From contig OZ025843.1 in NCBI GenBank assembly GCA_964019425.1, forward strand, positions 620,001 through 684,000: a stretch of DNA of 64,000 bases, written 5' to 3'. Positions 9,014-20,387 of this stretch are shown here, piece after piece. The DNA comes from Flectonema sp. DT1601. Taxonomy: Eukaryota; Euglenozoa; Diplonemea; Diplonemida; Diplonemidae. Each line of letters starts with the position of its first letter. Position 1 is the stretch's first letter. The notes beneath the pieces were generated by a model, which was not told where the DNA came from, ran no database searches, and worked only from the letters and a program-made list of their open reading frames with translations. Made by a program: the position numbers and the translations under genes.

Positions 9014-11668
9014 ATGAGTGTTGAAAATAATTATATATCGGCACTCGCTACTTCATCAAATGAGTTGGATAACTCTCTGTGGATGTCAAGTGATGGTGTA
9101 GGATTGTTTCCGATACCAGGAGTGATCCAGTACGATAATGAAATCAACAACACGTCTCAAGATGATAAAAATATAATCGGAGACAGAGCACGTCGAGTGA
9201 TGATAAACTGCAAATTGTTGGCAGATTACGGAATCAACAACACTCACAGTGAACTATATGAAGAAAACTTTATTATAAAATCATGTCTGCAAGAACTACA
9301 CTACTCTGGTGTAGATAGAATTTCTGACACCAGACAAATGGAATTCCAATTACATCAAATCATCAAAGCAGGAAGCGATCAACAGCCTGCCGACTACAGT
9401 GATGGAGATATCCCTGATGATGATCCAACATTACAGAATTTTTGTAAATCTGTTGATTATTATTTCACGACGCATATTCATTCTCCGTTTCCATCGAGGC
9501 CGTCAACATTATTATTCAAACCTGGTGATTATAAAAGTAGAGAAGATAGGAGTTGTGTGACGAACATCCCAGTCGTTAAGAACACAAATAGAGAACCCTT
9601 ACTCGGATCTTACGGAGTGTCGTCTCAATCAACTTTGAAAATCTCAAAAAAAAAGAGATCACAATTCTACACTACTCACATTGGTGAAGGTGCAGTTCGA
9701 TTTGGTGTACTTCTCGCGACACTTCAAAGAGGTGGAATTCGACTAACTCCAGACTTGAGGGGAAATTGGAACTTACTTTGGGCGAAGCGAATCAAGGCTG
9801 ATGAGTATGAGTGTCTGGCACCAAATCAAAAAGTAAATCACTTTCCTGGAACCTGGGGAATCGGCAGAAAAGACGCTTTGGGACGCAACACAGCTGCAAT
9901 GCGGAAGAAATTTGGTTCTCATTTTGCCTTTCATCCCAAAACATACGTACTACCTGCTGAGGCATGGCACCTCAGCAATGCAATGGAACAGCAACGATCA
10001 GCAGGTCAGAGGCCGACGTACATATTAAAACCATCCGCTGCAGCCTGTGGAAAAGGTATCTTCTGGTACAACATTTTTTTTTATCCATTTCACAAAAAAA
10101 AAAAAAAAAAAAAAAAAAAAACAGGTATAAAACTAATTGATAAGCCCCCCAGCATCAATGCTGCTAAACCCTGTGTTGTACAGGAGTACATCTCTAACCC
10201 TTTACTCATCGACGGTTTGAAATTCGATTTGAGATTATATGTTTGCCTGACCTCAATATCACCTATGAGATTGTACATTTACAAAGAAGGGTTGGTTAGG
10301 TTTGCTACAGAGAAATATCCAAAAGACGACAAGGGAGGAAAACAATCAACAAACAAGTATGCCCATCTTACAAACTACAGCATTAACAAGACGAACAGCA
10401 AGTACAACGTCGAAGGTGATGGTGACGGAGATGATTCATCGAAATGGAGCTTGACGACATTCAGAAACTGGTGTTCTGAAAATAAAATTGATTGGAACCT
10501 AATTAAAGTACAAATAGACGACATTGTTATTAAGACTTTCTTATCAATAGAAGACACTATTTATAGTCAATTTCAGCAACACGTCAGATCTGATAATGGG
10601 TGTTTTGAAATATTCGGATTTGACGTGCTCCTCGACGATAATTTGAATGCCCATTTACTTGAGGTAAACATCATGCCGTCAATCAACACACAGTCGGCGT
10701 TGGATAGTGAGATTAAAGCAAATTTTGTGGCTGATTTATTTACTTTGGTGGGATTGCCGTCATCGCCGTCGCCTCCGAAATCTTCAGAATTTAAAAAAAA
10801 ATTTGAAAATAACCATCACGCTGATAAATTATTACACCTATGGGGTGCTATGTCTGATTGTGACAGGTTAATGATTGCCGACAGTGAGGAAGAGTACTCG
10901 AGGAGGGGACACTTTTCTAGAATATTTCCAATTGCTCATCACTATCCATATTATAAAAACTTTTTTGAATCAGAACGACGTACCAACAATCTGTTATATC
11001 GATGGGAAATTGCCAAGGCGAATGCCTGGGAGAATCTCGGTCTTGGTCCCTCTCCTTCACCAGTTATCTTGGAACGGAATTCTCATTCTGCTGCGGCTGC
11101 TTCGCGTGGAATGAGTGGCAGAGTAGTGGGAACTGCTTCTTCTTCTTCAACGAATTCATCAATTACGAAAGTGAATAGGATTAGCAAGACAGGTAATAGC
11201 AGCAGGTGTGTTTATTGTTTAACTTCTCTCTCTCTCTGGATAGGTTTAATCAAATCAACTCAAAACAGGAGAACTCCAGCAGTGTTTCCAACTCCTGCCA
11301 GGGCTTGTTCAGTTCCTATTGGGATGAGATCACTTTCGAAAACACCTCCGACGACGACAGCATCACTCGCAAGTATCCGTCGACGAGCTCCATCAGTTTC
11401 TCATCGGCCGGTTAAGTCAGAGAGAAGTGGTTGTAGACTTCCGTTAGCAGCACCATCAGACTTCCTAGTTAATGATGCCCCGCCTGCGTACTCATCTGTA
11501 TGTTTGAAAAGTGTTATTCTTGACAACCACCAACAGAGTGTAGACTTACTGAACCTAATTAATACAAAAATAAAACAGAAAGCAGCAGCCATCTCGTATC
11601 CTTCAAATAGATATGGAAACTTCGTTAGTAGTGTTGGAAATATTCGACCAGGTACAGTCCCGCGGTGA
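9014..11668 (+). CDS. TTLL: Tubulin tyrosine ligase-like enzyme (TTLL family polyglutamylase/glycylase)
   Basis: Exons proposed: 9014-10055, 10125-11205, 11269-11668, for 840 residues and a TGA stop. The start is the first ATG after a CAAAACAG acceptor at 9007. TTLL landmarks run in order: NWNLLWAKRIK and NHFPGTWGIGRKDALGRN (~250-290), the ATP-grasp strand YILKPSAAACGKGIKLIDKP across the first intron (~335-355), VQEYISNPLLIDGLKFDLRLY (~370), YAHLTNYSINK (~435) and LLEVNIMPSIN (~525). The family ligates glutamate or glycine to tubulin tails using ATP; which TTLL class this is cannot be told. The C-terminal ~250 residues are Ser-rich and probably bind microtubules. Both introns (69 and 63 bp) are multiples of three without stops, so an unspliced reading stays open. 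The MULE begins 17 bp past the stop codon. Confidence 0.9.
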   Translation: MSVENNYISALATSSNELDNSLWMSSDGVGLFPIPGVIQYDNEINNTSQDDKNIIGDRARRVMINCKLLADYGINNTHSELYEENFIIKSCLQELHYSGVDRISDTRQMEFQLHQIIKAGSDQQPADYSDGDIPDDDPTLQNFCKSVDYYFTTHIHSPFPSRPSTLLFKPGDYKSREDRSCVTNIPVVKNTNREPLLGSYGVSSQSTLKISKKKRSQFYTTHIGEGAVRFGVLLATLQRGGIRLTPDLRGNWNLLWAKRIKADEYECLAPNQKVNHFPGTWGIGRKDALGRNTAAMRKKFGSHFAFHPKTYVLPAEAWHLSNAMEQQRSAGQRPTYILKPSAAACGKGIFWYNIFFYPFHKKKKKKKKKTGIKLIDKPPSINAAKPCVVQEYISNPLLIDGLKFDLRLYVCLTSISPMRLYIYKEGLVRFATEKYPKDDKGGKQSTNKYAHLTNYSINKTNSKYNVEGDGDGDDSSKWSLTTFRNWCSENKIDWNLIKVQIDDIVIKTFLSIEDTIYSQFQQHVRSDNGCFEIFGFDVLLDDNLNAHLLEVNIMPSINTQSALDSEIKANFVADLFTLVGLPSSPSPPKSSEFKKKFENNHHADKLLHLWGAMSDCDRLMIADSEEEYSRRGHFSRIFPIAHHYPYYKNFFESERRTNNLLYRWEIAKANAWENLGLGPSPSPVILERNSHSAAAASRGMSGRVVGTASSSSTNSSITKVNRISKTGNSSRCVYCLTSLSLWIGLIKSTQNRRTPAVFPTPARACSVPIGMRSLSKTPPTTTASLASIRRRAPSVSHRPVKSERSGCRLPLAAPSDFLVNDAPPAYSSVCLKSVILDNHQQSVDLLNLINTKIKQKAAAISYPSNRYGNFVSSVGNIRPGTVPR

Positions 11669-11685
11669 TCTTGTTATTAATTTTT

Positions 11686-14331
11686 GGGAAAAACTATAAT
11701 TCCACAAAAAAGTTTGCGAAATGTCGGATTTCAACACAAAAGTTTGCGAAATGGACAGCTCCACACAAAAAAGTTTCCGAAATGGACAGCTCCACACAAA
11801 AAAGTTTCCGAAATGGACAGCTCCACACACGAAAGTTTCCGAAATGGACAGCAAAAAAAAATTTTTTTTTTCAGCAACAAAAATTTTTTTTTCAGCAACA
11901 AAAAAATTTTTTTCAGCAAAAAAATTTTTTTTTCCAGTAGAAAACCTATAATCTGCTAACAGCTCCACACAAAATAGTTTCCGAAATAGACAGCCATTTT
12001 TTTTTTTTTTTAAGTTACTGGGGCCCTGACCCTACAACCCCCTGTGGGTGGAATACGTGAAATAATTTTCTATATGAACCAAATCCAATAAATTATGATG
12101 ATATTTAGCTTTTTTTACCATAAGGCTTTTCTTTTCCTCTTGCCCTATGAATAACTTGATGATGAACTTGACGATGAACTTGTTAAGGAACTTGTTGAGC
12201 TTGATGAGTACTTACGCTTCCGCCTCTTTGCAGGCTTGGCAGATGACTTCTTGGCAGCTACCTTTGGGGCAGGCTTGGCAGATGACTTCTTGGCAGCTAC
12301 CTTTGGGGCAGGCTTGGCAGCTCCAGCCGTTGTGTTTTTGCATCCCCTCTTGTTGTGACCTTTCTGCAAGCACTTACGGCACGTGATTTCACGGACCTCC
12401 CCCTTACTCCTAATTCGGAGCTTCTTTTTTCTCCCAACTCCCTTCCTCACTTCCGGTGGCAGTGTGCCATCTGCTTGAAGGGCACCTAATGGTGTTCGTG
12501 AAGGGTATAGCGCTGGACGATACAGCTTCCGATAACCCAGAATACTATAGCAGTGGGGAAGGGCTCCGGTCTTAATGTCAATGCTGAGGTGCATGAGAGT
12601 TCTTATAACATGCTGGCAGGGGTGCCCATACCTAGCAAAGACAGGGCAATTACAGCTGTACAGGTTTTCCACCCCTCCGATCTTTACCACCCACCCCTGG
12701 CCATCCCGTCTAATCTCATACACAGCGTTTTCCCCCTCCCCTTCCAGGGAGACTATCGTACACAAGTTGGCCTTACTGACCATGCCGTCAATGCGGAGGC
12801 CTATTGCGGGCAGTGCACCCCCCACTGGCAATGCAGCATGTTGTGTCCTTCTTTCTGCCATTTTATCAGTCCACCATTCACGAATACGTCTCAGAATTGT
12901 TATGATACTTCCTTGGCGTGGTTCCTTAAAAATGGAATTCATACACTCTGCAATATTCGAAGTGTACGTCTGGAATCTAGGTAGTCCTTCTGGCCAGAAG
13001 GCGTCACACCATCTCTCCAACCCTGTGCTGCGGATGTAATTCTCTGCTTCCTGGCCGAATTGCTCCTTCACGTCGTTAAGCAGTGCTTCAGCAGTGGCTT
13101 TTTCTTGGCACTTGGCAAGCACCCAGATAACATCTGAAGCCTGTCCTGTAGTCAAGCATGTCTCTGTTGACACGTTGCCAACTAGGTGCTTGGTGCATAG
13201 CCCATGATGGGCTATGACACCATCTAATGTGTTGTCACTCTCAAGACCTTTTTGTCTATCAGAAAAAAGGCTAAAGCGCCTGAGATGAGCACCGAAGTGG
13301 TCACGTGTGTGGGAGTGGTGGTACTGCCAGCCCTCTTGATCCTCAGAAGGCCCAATGCTAAATGAAAGGGGCACAACCTGCCTATCACCATCTAAGCCGG
13401 CAGTCAGGAACAAGAGTCCGGCATATGGACCTGTTAGCGAACATGCATCGGAGCAGCAAATCGGTAAAAGGGTGTCCAGACTTTCTGGCGTCAAAAACGA
13501 CCAAAAACATCGTGAGAACGCATTGTCATCACGCCTCTCAGTGTGGAATACCATGTCAGGGTTAACTGACTGCAGATCTGCCAGGTAAGGGGCTACAAGG
13601 GCATAAACCTCGTCCTGCTTCCCATGCACAAGGTCCCGTGCAAGTTCGAGACCTCTGGTGACAGTTTTAATATTGATTGCCACCTCCCGAAAGGCTAGCA
13701 GATCCTTTTGTGCCTGCTTCGGCCCATAGTCATAGCAACCCTCAACCTTAGTTCGCAGTTTCTGGGATACCCACTCTGCAATCCCGTCGCATGCCCTGTG
13801 TTCACCAGCACTGCATTGGTGCTCCCCAATAGAAAGGATCATCATCTCCCCCTCTACCCTCTTGGACTTAACAACCCAGCGGCAGCTGTCAACTGAACAC
13901 TTCAATGTTAGTCGGGTCTTATCACATCGGTGAATGCGGTAGGTTAGACCTGACCGGCAGCTAAACTCGAAGGCACGTGCAAGCAGCTGGTCTGTTGTAG
14001 GGAAGACATCCCCAACAACCAAGGGAACTGCTTGAATGTCATTCTGATCCATTTTAGAGATTAAGGCTTCTGGGAATACAAGGGCTAAGGCTATCAATTA
14101 AACAAGAATTACGAATCACTATTGGATTTGACCATGAAAAGTTAGCAAATTATAGGTTTTCCACTAGAAAAAACTTTTTTTGCTGAAAAAAAATTTTTTT
14201 GTTGCTGAAAAAAAAAATTTTTTTTTGCTGTCCATTTCGGAAACTTTCGTGTGTGGAGCTGTCCATTTCGCAAACTTTTGTGTTGAAAACCGACATTTCA
14301 GTAACATTTGCGTGGAATTAGAGGTTTTCCC
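11686..14331. mobile_element. Complete MULE (Mutator-like) DNA transposon with 9-bp target-site duplication
   Basis: The ends are imperfect inverted repeats: GGGAAAAACTATAATTCCAC on the left and its counterpart GGGAAAACCTCTAATTCCAC read inward from the right. Directly outside both ends lies TTAATTTTT (11677-11685 and 14332-14340), a perfect 9-bp duplication of the size MULEs make. Subterminal tandem units of about 30 bp (AGTTTCCGAAATGGACAGC) occur about five times on the left and three times on the right. The single gene inside is intact. Total length is 2646 bp. The perfect duplication and open transposase suggest recent insertion. Confidence 0.93.
12145..14052 (-). CDS. MULE transposase (DDE, SWIM zinc finger, CCHC knuckle)
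   Basis: 635 residues from the ATG at 14052. An upstream in-frame extension exists only with a non-ATG start. An N-terminal MuDR/WRKY-GCM1-type finger spans the C-x4-C and H-x-C ligands (LKCSVDSC...GEHQC). The catalytic core shows the expected D (CCSDACSLTGPYAG), D (LFSDRQKGL) and E (SNIAECMNS). A SWIM finger follows (CNCPVFARYGHPCQH), then a basic region and a CCHC knuckle (CRKCLQKGHNKRGC). The tail has two near-identical KPAPKVAAKKSSA repeats and a polyserine end. All catalytic and zinc ligands are present, so the enzyme could be active. It cuts and pastes the element that carries it. Confidence 0.92.
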   Translation of the reverse strand: MDQNDIQAVPLVVGDVFPTTDQLLARAFEFSCRSGLTYRIHRCDKTRLTLKCSVDSCRWVVKSKRVEGEMMILSIGEHQCSAGEHRACDGIAEWVSQKLRTKVEGCYDYGPKQAQKDLLAFREVAINIKTVTRGLELARDLVHGKQDEVYALVAPYLADLQSVNPDMVFHTERRDDNAFSRCFWSFLTPESLDTLLPICCSDACSLTGPYAGLLFLTAGLDGDRQVVPLSFSIGPSEDQEGWQYHHSHTRDHFGAHLRRFSLFSDRQKGLESDNTLDGVIAHHGLCTKHLVGNVSTETCLTTGQASDVIWVLAKCQEKATAEALLNDVKEQFGQEAENYIRSTGLERWCDAFWPEGLPRFQTYTSNIAECMNSIFKEPRQGSIITILRRIREWWTDKMAERRTQHAALPVGGALPAIGLRIDGMVSKANLCTIVSLEGEGENAVYEIRRDGQGWVVKIGGVENLYSCNCPVFARYGHPCQHVIRTLMHLSIDIKTGALPHCYSILGYRKLYRPALYPSRTPLGALQADGTLPPEVRKGVGRKKKLRIRSKGEVREITCRKCLQKGHNKRGCKNTTAGAAKPAPKVAAKKSSAKPAPKVAAKKSSAKPAKRRKRKYSSSSTSSLTSSSSSSSSSYS

Positions 14332-14333
14332 TT

Positions 14334-14370
<37 letters not shown>

Positions 14371-14900
14371 CAAAAGCGGCTGTAAAGCCTGTTTCATATT
14401 TTTTTAAAAAAAAAAAAAGTTTATTTTTTTTATTATTCCGTTTAATTTTAGAGTTGGTATTGGTTCACGACAACCATTACTTTTTTAAAAAAAAAAAAAA
14501 ATCTGTTCGTTTTGTTGCTCCGTGGTTTTTAACTTACCGACTGTCTTTATTGACCACCACTAATATGGTTCTGTTGTTTAATTGCTGTTTTGTCAATTTT
14601 TTTTTTAATTTTTTATTATTATTATTATTATTTTTTTTTTTTTGCGATCATTGTTTCAATTTGCTTATTTTTATTAGATTATAGAAAAAGGAAAGGTGGA
14701 GGGAAAAAAAAAAAAAAAAAAAGGGGGAAAACATTTAATCAAGAAAAAGTGTGCGTATATCCAAAAATGATTTAGTTTTATTACACACACACACAGACAG
14801 ATGGGGGGATACAAGGGGGGTTTTTTTTTTTCTCTCTTTTTTTTCTCATTTCAATTTAATTTAATAACATTTTCCTTCACACAGGGTTCACACAGGGTGA
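14332..14900. other. Intergenic, poly-T/poly-A rich
   Basis: It starts with the right target-site duplication of the MULE, followed by long T and A runs, a CA microsatellite (14782-14793) and a G run. An upstream exon of the CAMTA-like gene may be hidden here, since CACACAG precedes its ATG, but I could not identify one. Confidence 0.5.
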
Positions 14901-17900
14901 ATGGATAGGGCTTTCCTAGCCAGCCTTGACGGTTATAATAGCAAGGATGCCGCATTTCATATGTGGTTGAAAGATGTGAGCCCAAAATCAGGATCGCTGA
15001 TTTCATCACCGGGTATGAAACAAACAAAAGTAACGAAAGTTGAACTCCCTAACCTCGGAGTGCTGTCATCTCCGCTATCGACATCGTCATGTACGACGAG
15101 TAGCATCGATCACATCGTCAGAGTAACGAATTTATGGGGGACTGGACCAACTCCTCGTTGCTATGAATTTTGTAATCCAGATGTGTACTACGCTGCTTTG
15201 AAATTCGATGATAAACTTCCCTACATTAGAACACATCAGCCAACAGAGATATCACATGGATTCATATGGATACTGACAATAACAAACAGTATGTCGGTAA
15301 ACACTTCCTACAGTGATGGCATCCAATGGCAGGGAAATCATCACCAGTCGACTCCCTTGGTTAATAGTGAAAGAATACAACTTTCTAACGGAGACTTTAT
15401 TACGATTTCACACTGTACGTCAGCTGATGGGGAGATGCAACGTCGAACCTACTCAACTCAGGGATCGAACTTGGCAATTGTTCACTATATGAATAGTGGA
15501 GTTGTGGCTACGGCACATGCAAATACCATGGATGGCAATCCTTTTGTCGTGTTTGATAATAAAAAGAATGAGAATTGGATAAGTGGAAATGAACCAACTG
15601 AGGATTTCATATCAGCATGTGACCTGGATATGTGTGACAGCAGTAATTGTGTTGAGAATGAAGGTGATTATCTTCCAGTTGTTAAAATGTATCCGACTAT
15701 CGTAGAGCAGGGTTCAGAAGTATTGGTTTTACTGCCACCGTCATTACAGATAAATGTACCATTGGGATTTAACATCAAATTCTGTGGGGAGTTTATTCCA
15801 ACGACAACTCTCGCTGATCACAAGGCTGTTTCATTTGTAGTACCGTCAGTTCCATCGAGTATAATTAAGAAGAATGCTTTAACAAAAATAACAGTTGAAG
15901 TTTGTTCAGCTGGTCAAGTGTTTTCACAACCAGTCGTACTGAAGTACAAACCTAGTTTATTATCAGATTGTTATTCATCTGGTCACGGTAGTGTTGGATG
16001 GAATTCTACTATTGGAGAAGGACTGATGTCTATTTTGAGAGAAATAAATTCAAAACTTGGAGAGACTCCAACCTCTGACACTGCTGTCGAGGAACCTTTC
16101 CCTGATGTCTTCCGAAATGGTTGTTCCAATCCCCTTGTGAGAAACTCTTCTTCGTTTGATAATCTAATGGCACAGACACAACAGACGTATCAGTCTCAAA
16201 AAAGTAATTCTCAGGTAGTTAACAACACTTTAAGCACACCGTCACTTGCTGGTAGTGATCAAGAAAATATATCAATTTGGGGTATCCGTTGTGGTGGTGA
16301 CTTCACTCATAATAAAAGTTGTGTATCATCAGATCCAGGTAATGACCTTAGAGGCATATCGAGGTCTCCCAAGTCTGGGAAAACACCTGTTCGGGCATCA
16401 CGAGTTCACACCTCAACTAGGAATTATTCAAAGTCACCACTACTTACTTCTCAAAACTCACAACCATCTCGGAAGAGTGCTGATGATGATTCCACTGATA
16501 CTGCTGGAGAGGAACAGGTCCGTCTTCGAAAACTGTTTTTTTCGATCATCCATGCCGTAGTAACGGAGAATCAACAACGGCCAACAGACCGCGACTTCCT
16601 ATTCGCTCCTGACTCTGAAGGAATCACTCTCGTACACTATTGCGCTTACCTTGGACTGATCGGTCCACTGGATGTGCTCCTCGCATATGCTCCAGAAAAC
16701 TACGTAAATATATCTGACAGAAGAGGGATGTCCCCACTTCACTACGCTGTTATGAAAGATCATAACGACGCTGCTATTGCGGTGTTGTTGCAGGCTGGAG
16801 CGAATTCATCACAACAAGACACGAAGGGTAACACTCCGTTTTCAATAGCTGCGGAGCTTTCCAACGGTGGAATCAGACTTATGATGGACGCAGCAGCAAA
16901 CATCTCTGGTTCTGCTGCGACTGATTTCTCTTTAGAAGATGAGCTCTTATCACAGCTGTCGATGTTTACAGGATCTACTTCTATGGGTCACCATCCTAGT
17001 GGAGAAGAGTGGGAAGCTCTTGACGCTCTCGATAGCATCACATTGGCATCTGAACCTCTTTCTGTGTGTCAGAGTGAAGGTGATCAAAATGATCAAAATC
17101 AAGTTTTAATAATTCAAAGAAATGTTAGAAAATGGTCAGCTCAACGTCAATACAATCTCGTAAGACGGTCAATTGAAACATTACAGGCTGCGGTCAGAGG
17201 AAGGATGGCGAGAAAGGAAATCGACAGACTTCGTAAAGTACTGACAATTCAAAGAACTGTAAGACAATGGTTGAGAAAGAGAGGATTATCACCAAGTGGA
17301 GATACTGACAAGAGACTCAAAGCAGTTGGTAAGACTCCAGGAACTATCGTAAGCGTGTCAACACCAAAGTCATCACCCAAACCATCTACAGGACTACAAC
17401 GAAGTCCAGCAAGAAGAGATTCAACAGGTGTAGAGAGCAGCATTATAGAAATCGATATCAAACATCAAATAGACGTTGAATGTGCAGTTCAGAGTGATGT
17501 ACGGCAATGGCTTCAACGGGGTCAGCAGCAGGCGCTTGTCAGACGTAGTGAGGCCCCTCCGTCATCAGTTTCTGTTGACAAATCACTTTCAGAACAGCTG
17601 CAAGAGTCTGAAAGGCGACGAGTTTGTCTCGAAGAGAAACTTCAACACGAAGAGTCTCGACAACAGTTTCGAGTCAAACTGGATGAGAATCTCGAAAAAA
17701 TTGTTCTTCTGCAGAGAAACTTCAGAAAGTGGCTCAAAGCCAAGCCTCGTGAAGATGATGACGTATGTTTTTATTATTATTGAAGATACCTACTTTGCCC
17801 CCCTGAAAGGAGTATTGCACGCCGCCTCCGACCTAACCCATTTGGAGTGATAACGGTGACTTGTCCTCTCCAAGATTCTCTTTCTTCATTTGTTTGATTT

Positions 17901-18232
17901 TAGAGCTGCTGGTCGTCAGCTACCTCGTCGACCCCTTTTCATTTCCTCGCTTCGACGTGGCGACCTTTTTGGAATCTCACATTCAAGATCAAATCCCTTC
18001 TACACATACTTAAGGAGTATTGCACGCCGCCTCCGACCTAACCCATTTGGAGTGATAACGGTGACTTGTCCTCTCCAAGATTAATGTTAAAGATTGACAT
18101 CCCTAATTCATATCAGAATAGATAAAAAAACAATTCAACTAAAACCAACAGCGACTACTCGGTATTTCATCTCAGTTTGGTAGGATCATGGACATGCAGC
18201 GAGCAACTAGAGAGTGGCTGACATCGAAATGA
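14901..18232 (+). CDS. CAMTA-like protein: IPT/TIG, ankyrin and IQ motifs
   Basis: Exons 14901-17762 and 18152-18232 give 980 residues and a TGA stop. The final exon was found by phase and by its IQ-like content (MDMQRATREWLTSK). Order: an unassigned N-terminus of ~255 residues; an IPT/TIG immunoglobulin-like fold ~260-350 (VVKMYPTIVEQGSEVLV to VVLKYKP); a Ser-rich linker; ankyrin repeats ~570-665 (GITLVHYCAYLG, GMSPLHYAVMKDH); and five or six IQ motifs from ~736 to the end (LIIQRNVRKW, LTIQRTVRQW, VLLQRNFRKW). IPT-ankyrin-IQ is the hallmark order of calmodulin-binding transcription activators, but the DNA-binding CG-1 domain is not visible. It may lie in an unseen upstream exon or be absent. 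Multiple IQ motifs predict calmodulin or myosin-light-chain-like partners. The only intron found contains the 276-bp repeat element. Confidence 0.78.
17807..18082 (+). repeat. 276-bp element with 71-bp terminal direct repeats, copy C (in CAMTA-like last intron)
   Basis: Direct repeats at 17807-17877 and 18012-18082 flank the same 134-bp centre as copy A at 1901-2176, with one visible difference (TTTGTTTG versus TTTATTTG). It sits wholly within the 389-bp intron 17763-18151, in the same orientation as the host gene, as in LSM12. Confidence 0.88.
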
Positions 18233-18719
18233 GCAACTTGACTGCGGTCCAATTCAAAAAAACATCAGCTCGTTTGTTTGTTATTTTTATTTTATTTTTA
18301 TTTCGTTTTGTTTATTATTAACCTTGCTTCCTTTTTCTTAAGTTTTTTTTTTTTTTTTTAATATCTGCAATTTTCGTATTTATCCTCCTCCTCCGATGGG
18401 ATCACTTTGACTTGACAGCACCTTTTTTTTTTTTTTTTTCTGGTAGTTTTATTTTGAAATATGCGATTTTGTGTCTAATTTGTTGCGTCTTCACACGTTG
18501 TTTTGTTTATCGAAATTCCCCTTCCTTTTCTTAAAAATAGTTTACTTCAAAAAAAAAAAAAAAAAAAAAGGCTTAAGCTTCACCAATAGTTCACTGTATC
18601 CTTAGCTAGATGTTTAATTGTAGTTTACTGTTATTATGATACGATGTAGTTGTATTTTACAAATTCAAAAAAAAAAAAAAGATTTTTTTTAACCCCCCGT
18701 CGTTTTTAGTAGGTCTCTT

Positions 18720-18955
18720 CGAACCTTTAGTAGGTCTCTGCGAACCGGTCAAGGCCGAAGCATTGAGGAATTCGGGTCTCTCGAACATTAGAATTCCTCG
18801 CTGGAGCTAAAAAAGTGATCCTCTCAGGGATTAGGTTTGACATAAAGTCGTAGTATTGGGGACTCACAGGTGGTTAACCGTTCCACCCTGTCGTGTCTAG
18901 CTAACCGGTACTCGATTGTATGTCGGACTCGCTAACTAACTAACTCTTCGAGTTT
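18720..18955 (+). repeat. Diverged dispersed repeat, copy 1 (copy 2 at ~19735-19895)
   Basis: Shared landmarks in the same order are GGGATTAGGTT, AGTATTGGGGAC, a CTAACCG-x-TACTCG block, GGACT-x-GCTAACTAACTAAC. The copies differ at many positions, so the family is old or the sequence is selected only for structure. Confidence 0.6.
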
Positions 18956-18977
18956 GAACGATAGCAACTTCAACATA

Positions 18978-19059
18978 GAATGAAGTCCCTTAGAACTTAC
19001 TGATGAAGGCCTAAAAAGGGACAAGTAGTATAAGATTAAGGCCTGAAACTACATATTCT
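18978..19059 (+). repeat. ~82-bp dispersed repeat, copy 2
   Basis: Matches 1501-1582 (GAATGAAGTCCCTTAGAACT and on to ATAAGATTAAGGC) with small differences. Confidence 0.8.
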
Positions 19060-19096
19060 ATTACCCTTTGATGTTAGGAAACTGCAGAAATGAATA

Positions 19097-19132
<36 letters not shown>

Positions 19133-19616
19133 TGATCTCTACTTTTCTTATTCTCACTTTTCTGTTCTAAAATTAATGATACTAACTCTTCGCGATCTCT
19201 GATCTGATATTTATTTATCGTAAAATGGGGGGTACTGTGAATGGGGAGGAGGTTGGTATTTTTATTATTCCCCATATCCCTCATTGTTTGTGTTGTTGTC
19301 TCACAAATTACTAAAAAAAAAAAAAAAAATGTTTTCTCATCAGTTAAATTTATAATAATATATTTATATGTTGTTATAAATATGAAAAAAAAAAAAAGGC
19401 CATTCAAAATGGGAGAGGCCTGATAATATTTTTTTTTTGTTTTTTTTTTTGTTGAGGTCGCAGACGGTAATCCGTGAACGCACGTGGAGGTAGATAAAAT
19501 ATTTCGACTACAATAAAATAAACAACTCTTAATTTTATGTTATCTTATATTATTTTATTTTGTTTTATTTTTTTTCATCATAATATCAAGTTTATTTAGT
19601 GTTTCAGATTAGAACT

Positions 19617-19659
<43 letters not shown>

Positions 19660-19734
19660 TTGTTTACTTAATTGCGTGGTTTCCTGCTAGTATACCGGAC
19701 AAGGTGGAAGCAAAGTGTTTCTAGGTCTCCTGAT

Positions 19735-19895
19735 CTAGTATGCCCTGTGCTGATACTAACAAAATAATCCCCCGGGATTAGGTTCTTCCTACTGCCGCAG
19801 TATTGGGGACCCTCAGAAGAGCCACCCGGTACTCTTTGAGTGTCTACCTAACCGATACTCGGTGGTCTGATGGACTTGCTAACTAACTAACTAAC
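19735..19895 (+). repeat. Diverged dispersed repeat, copy 2
   Basis: Partner of 18720-18955. It ends in a CTAA microsatellite (19878-19899). Confidence 0.55.
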
Positions 19896-20356
19896 TAACT
19901 TAATCTGAATAGTTTCTTATCCGAATTATTCGGTAAAAAAAGAAAAATAAAAAAATTGGAACGGGTGGGGGTAATTGTGTCATTGTGTGTGTGTTCTACA
20001 ATAATCAACGAGGCAAGACCCCAGGTTAGCTTTTCTCTTTTTTTTCCCCTCTTTTTTTTTTTTTTTTTTTTCCACACAATCTCGTAGTCTCTTGCATGGG
20101 AGGATATATGTTGTTGTACCTTATAGAAAATGAGGAAATTTCAAAGAAAATTTCTCTTCTCTCTTTTTTATTTTATTTTATTTTTTTTATTTAAAAAAAT
20201 AAAAAAAAAAAAAAAACTTATTTATTGACGTCTTGAAAATGTAACGTTAGTAAGCCACAACTGTGGTATCTCTCTTGTGAGAAAATCCGTCCTCTTTGTT
20301 TTGAACTGTTGTCGTGAAAGTTCGGATTTTTATTCTCTTGGATGATAGCAGTCTAG

Positions 20357-20387
<31 letters not shown>

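Noticed and set aside
11603-11968. Open frames on both strands in the left MULE subterminal repeats
   Set aside because: They arise from tandem ~30-bp repeats and A/T runs inside the transposon end; no recognisable protein.
12553-13039. Plus-strand open frames of 143 and 154 codons opposite the transposase
   Set aside because: They are antisense shadows of the well-supported minus-strand transposase.
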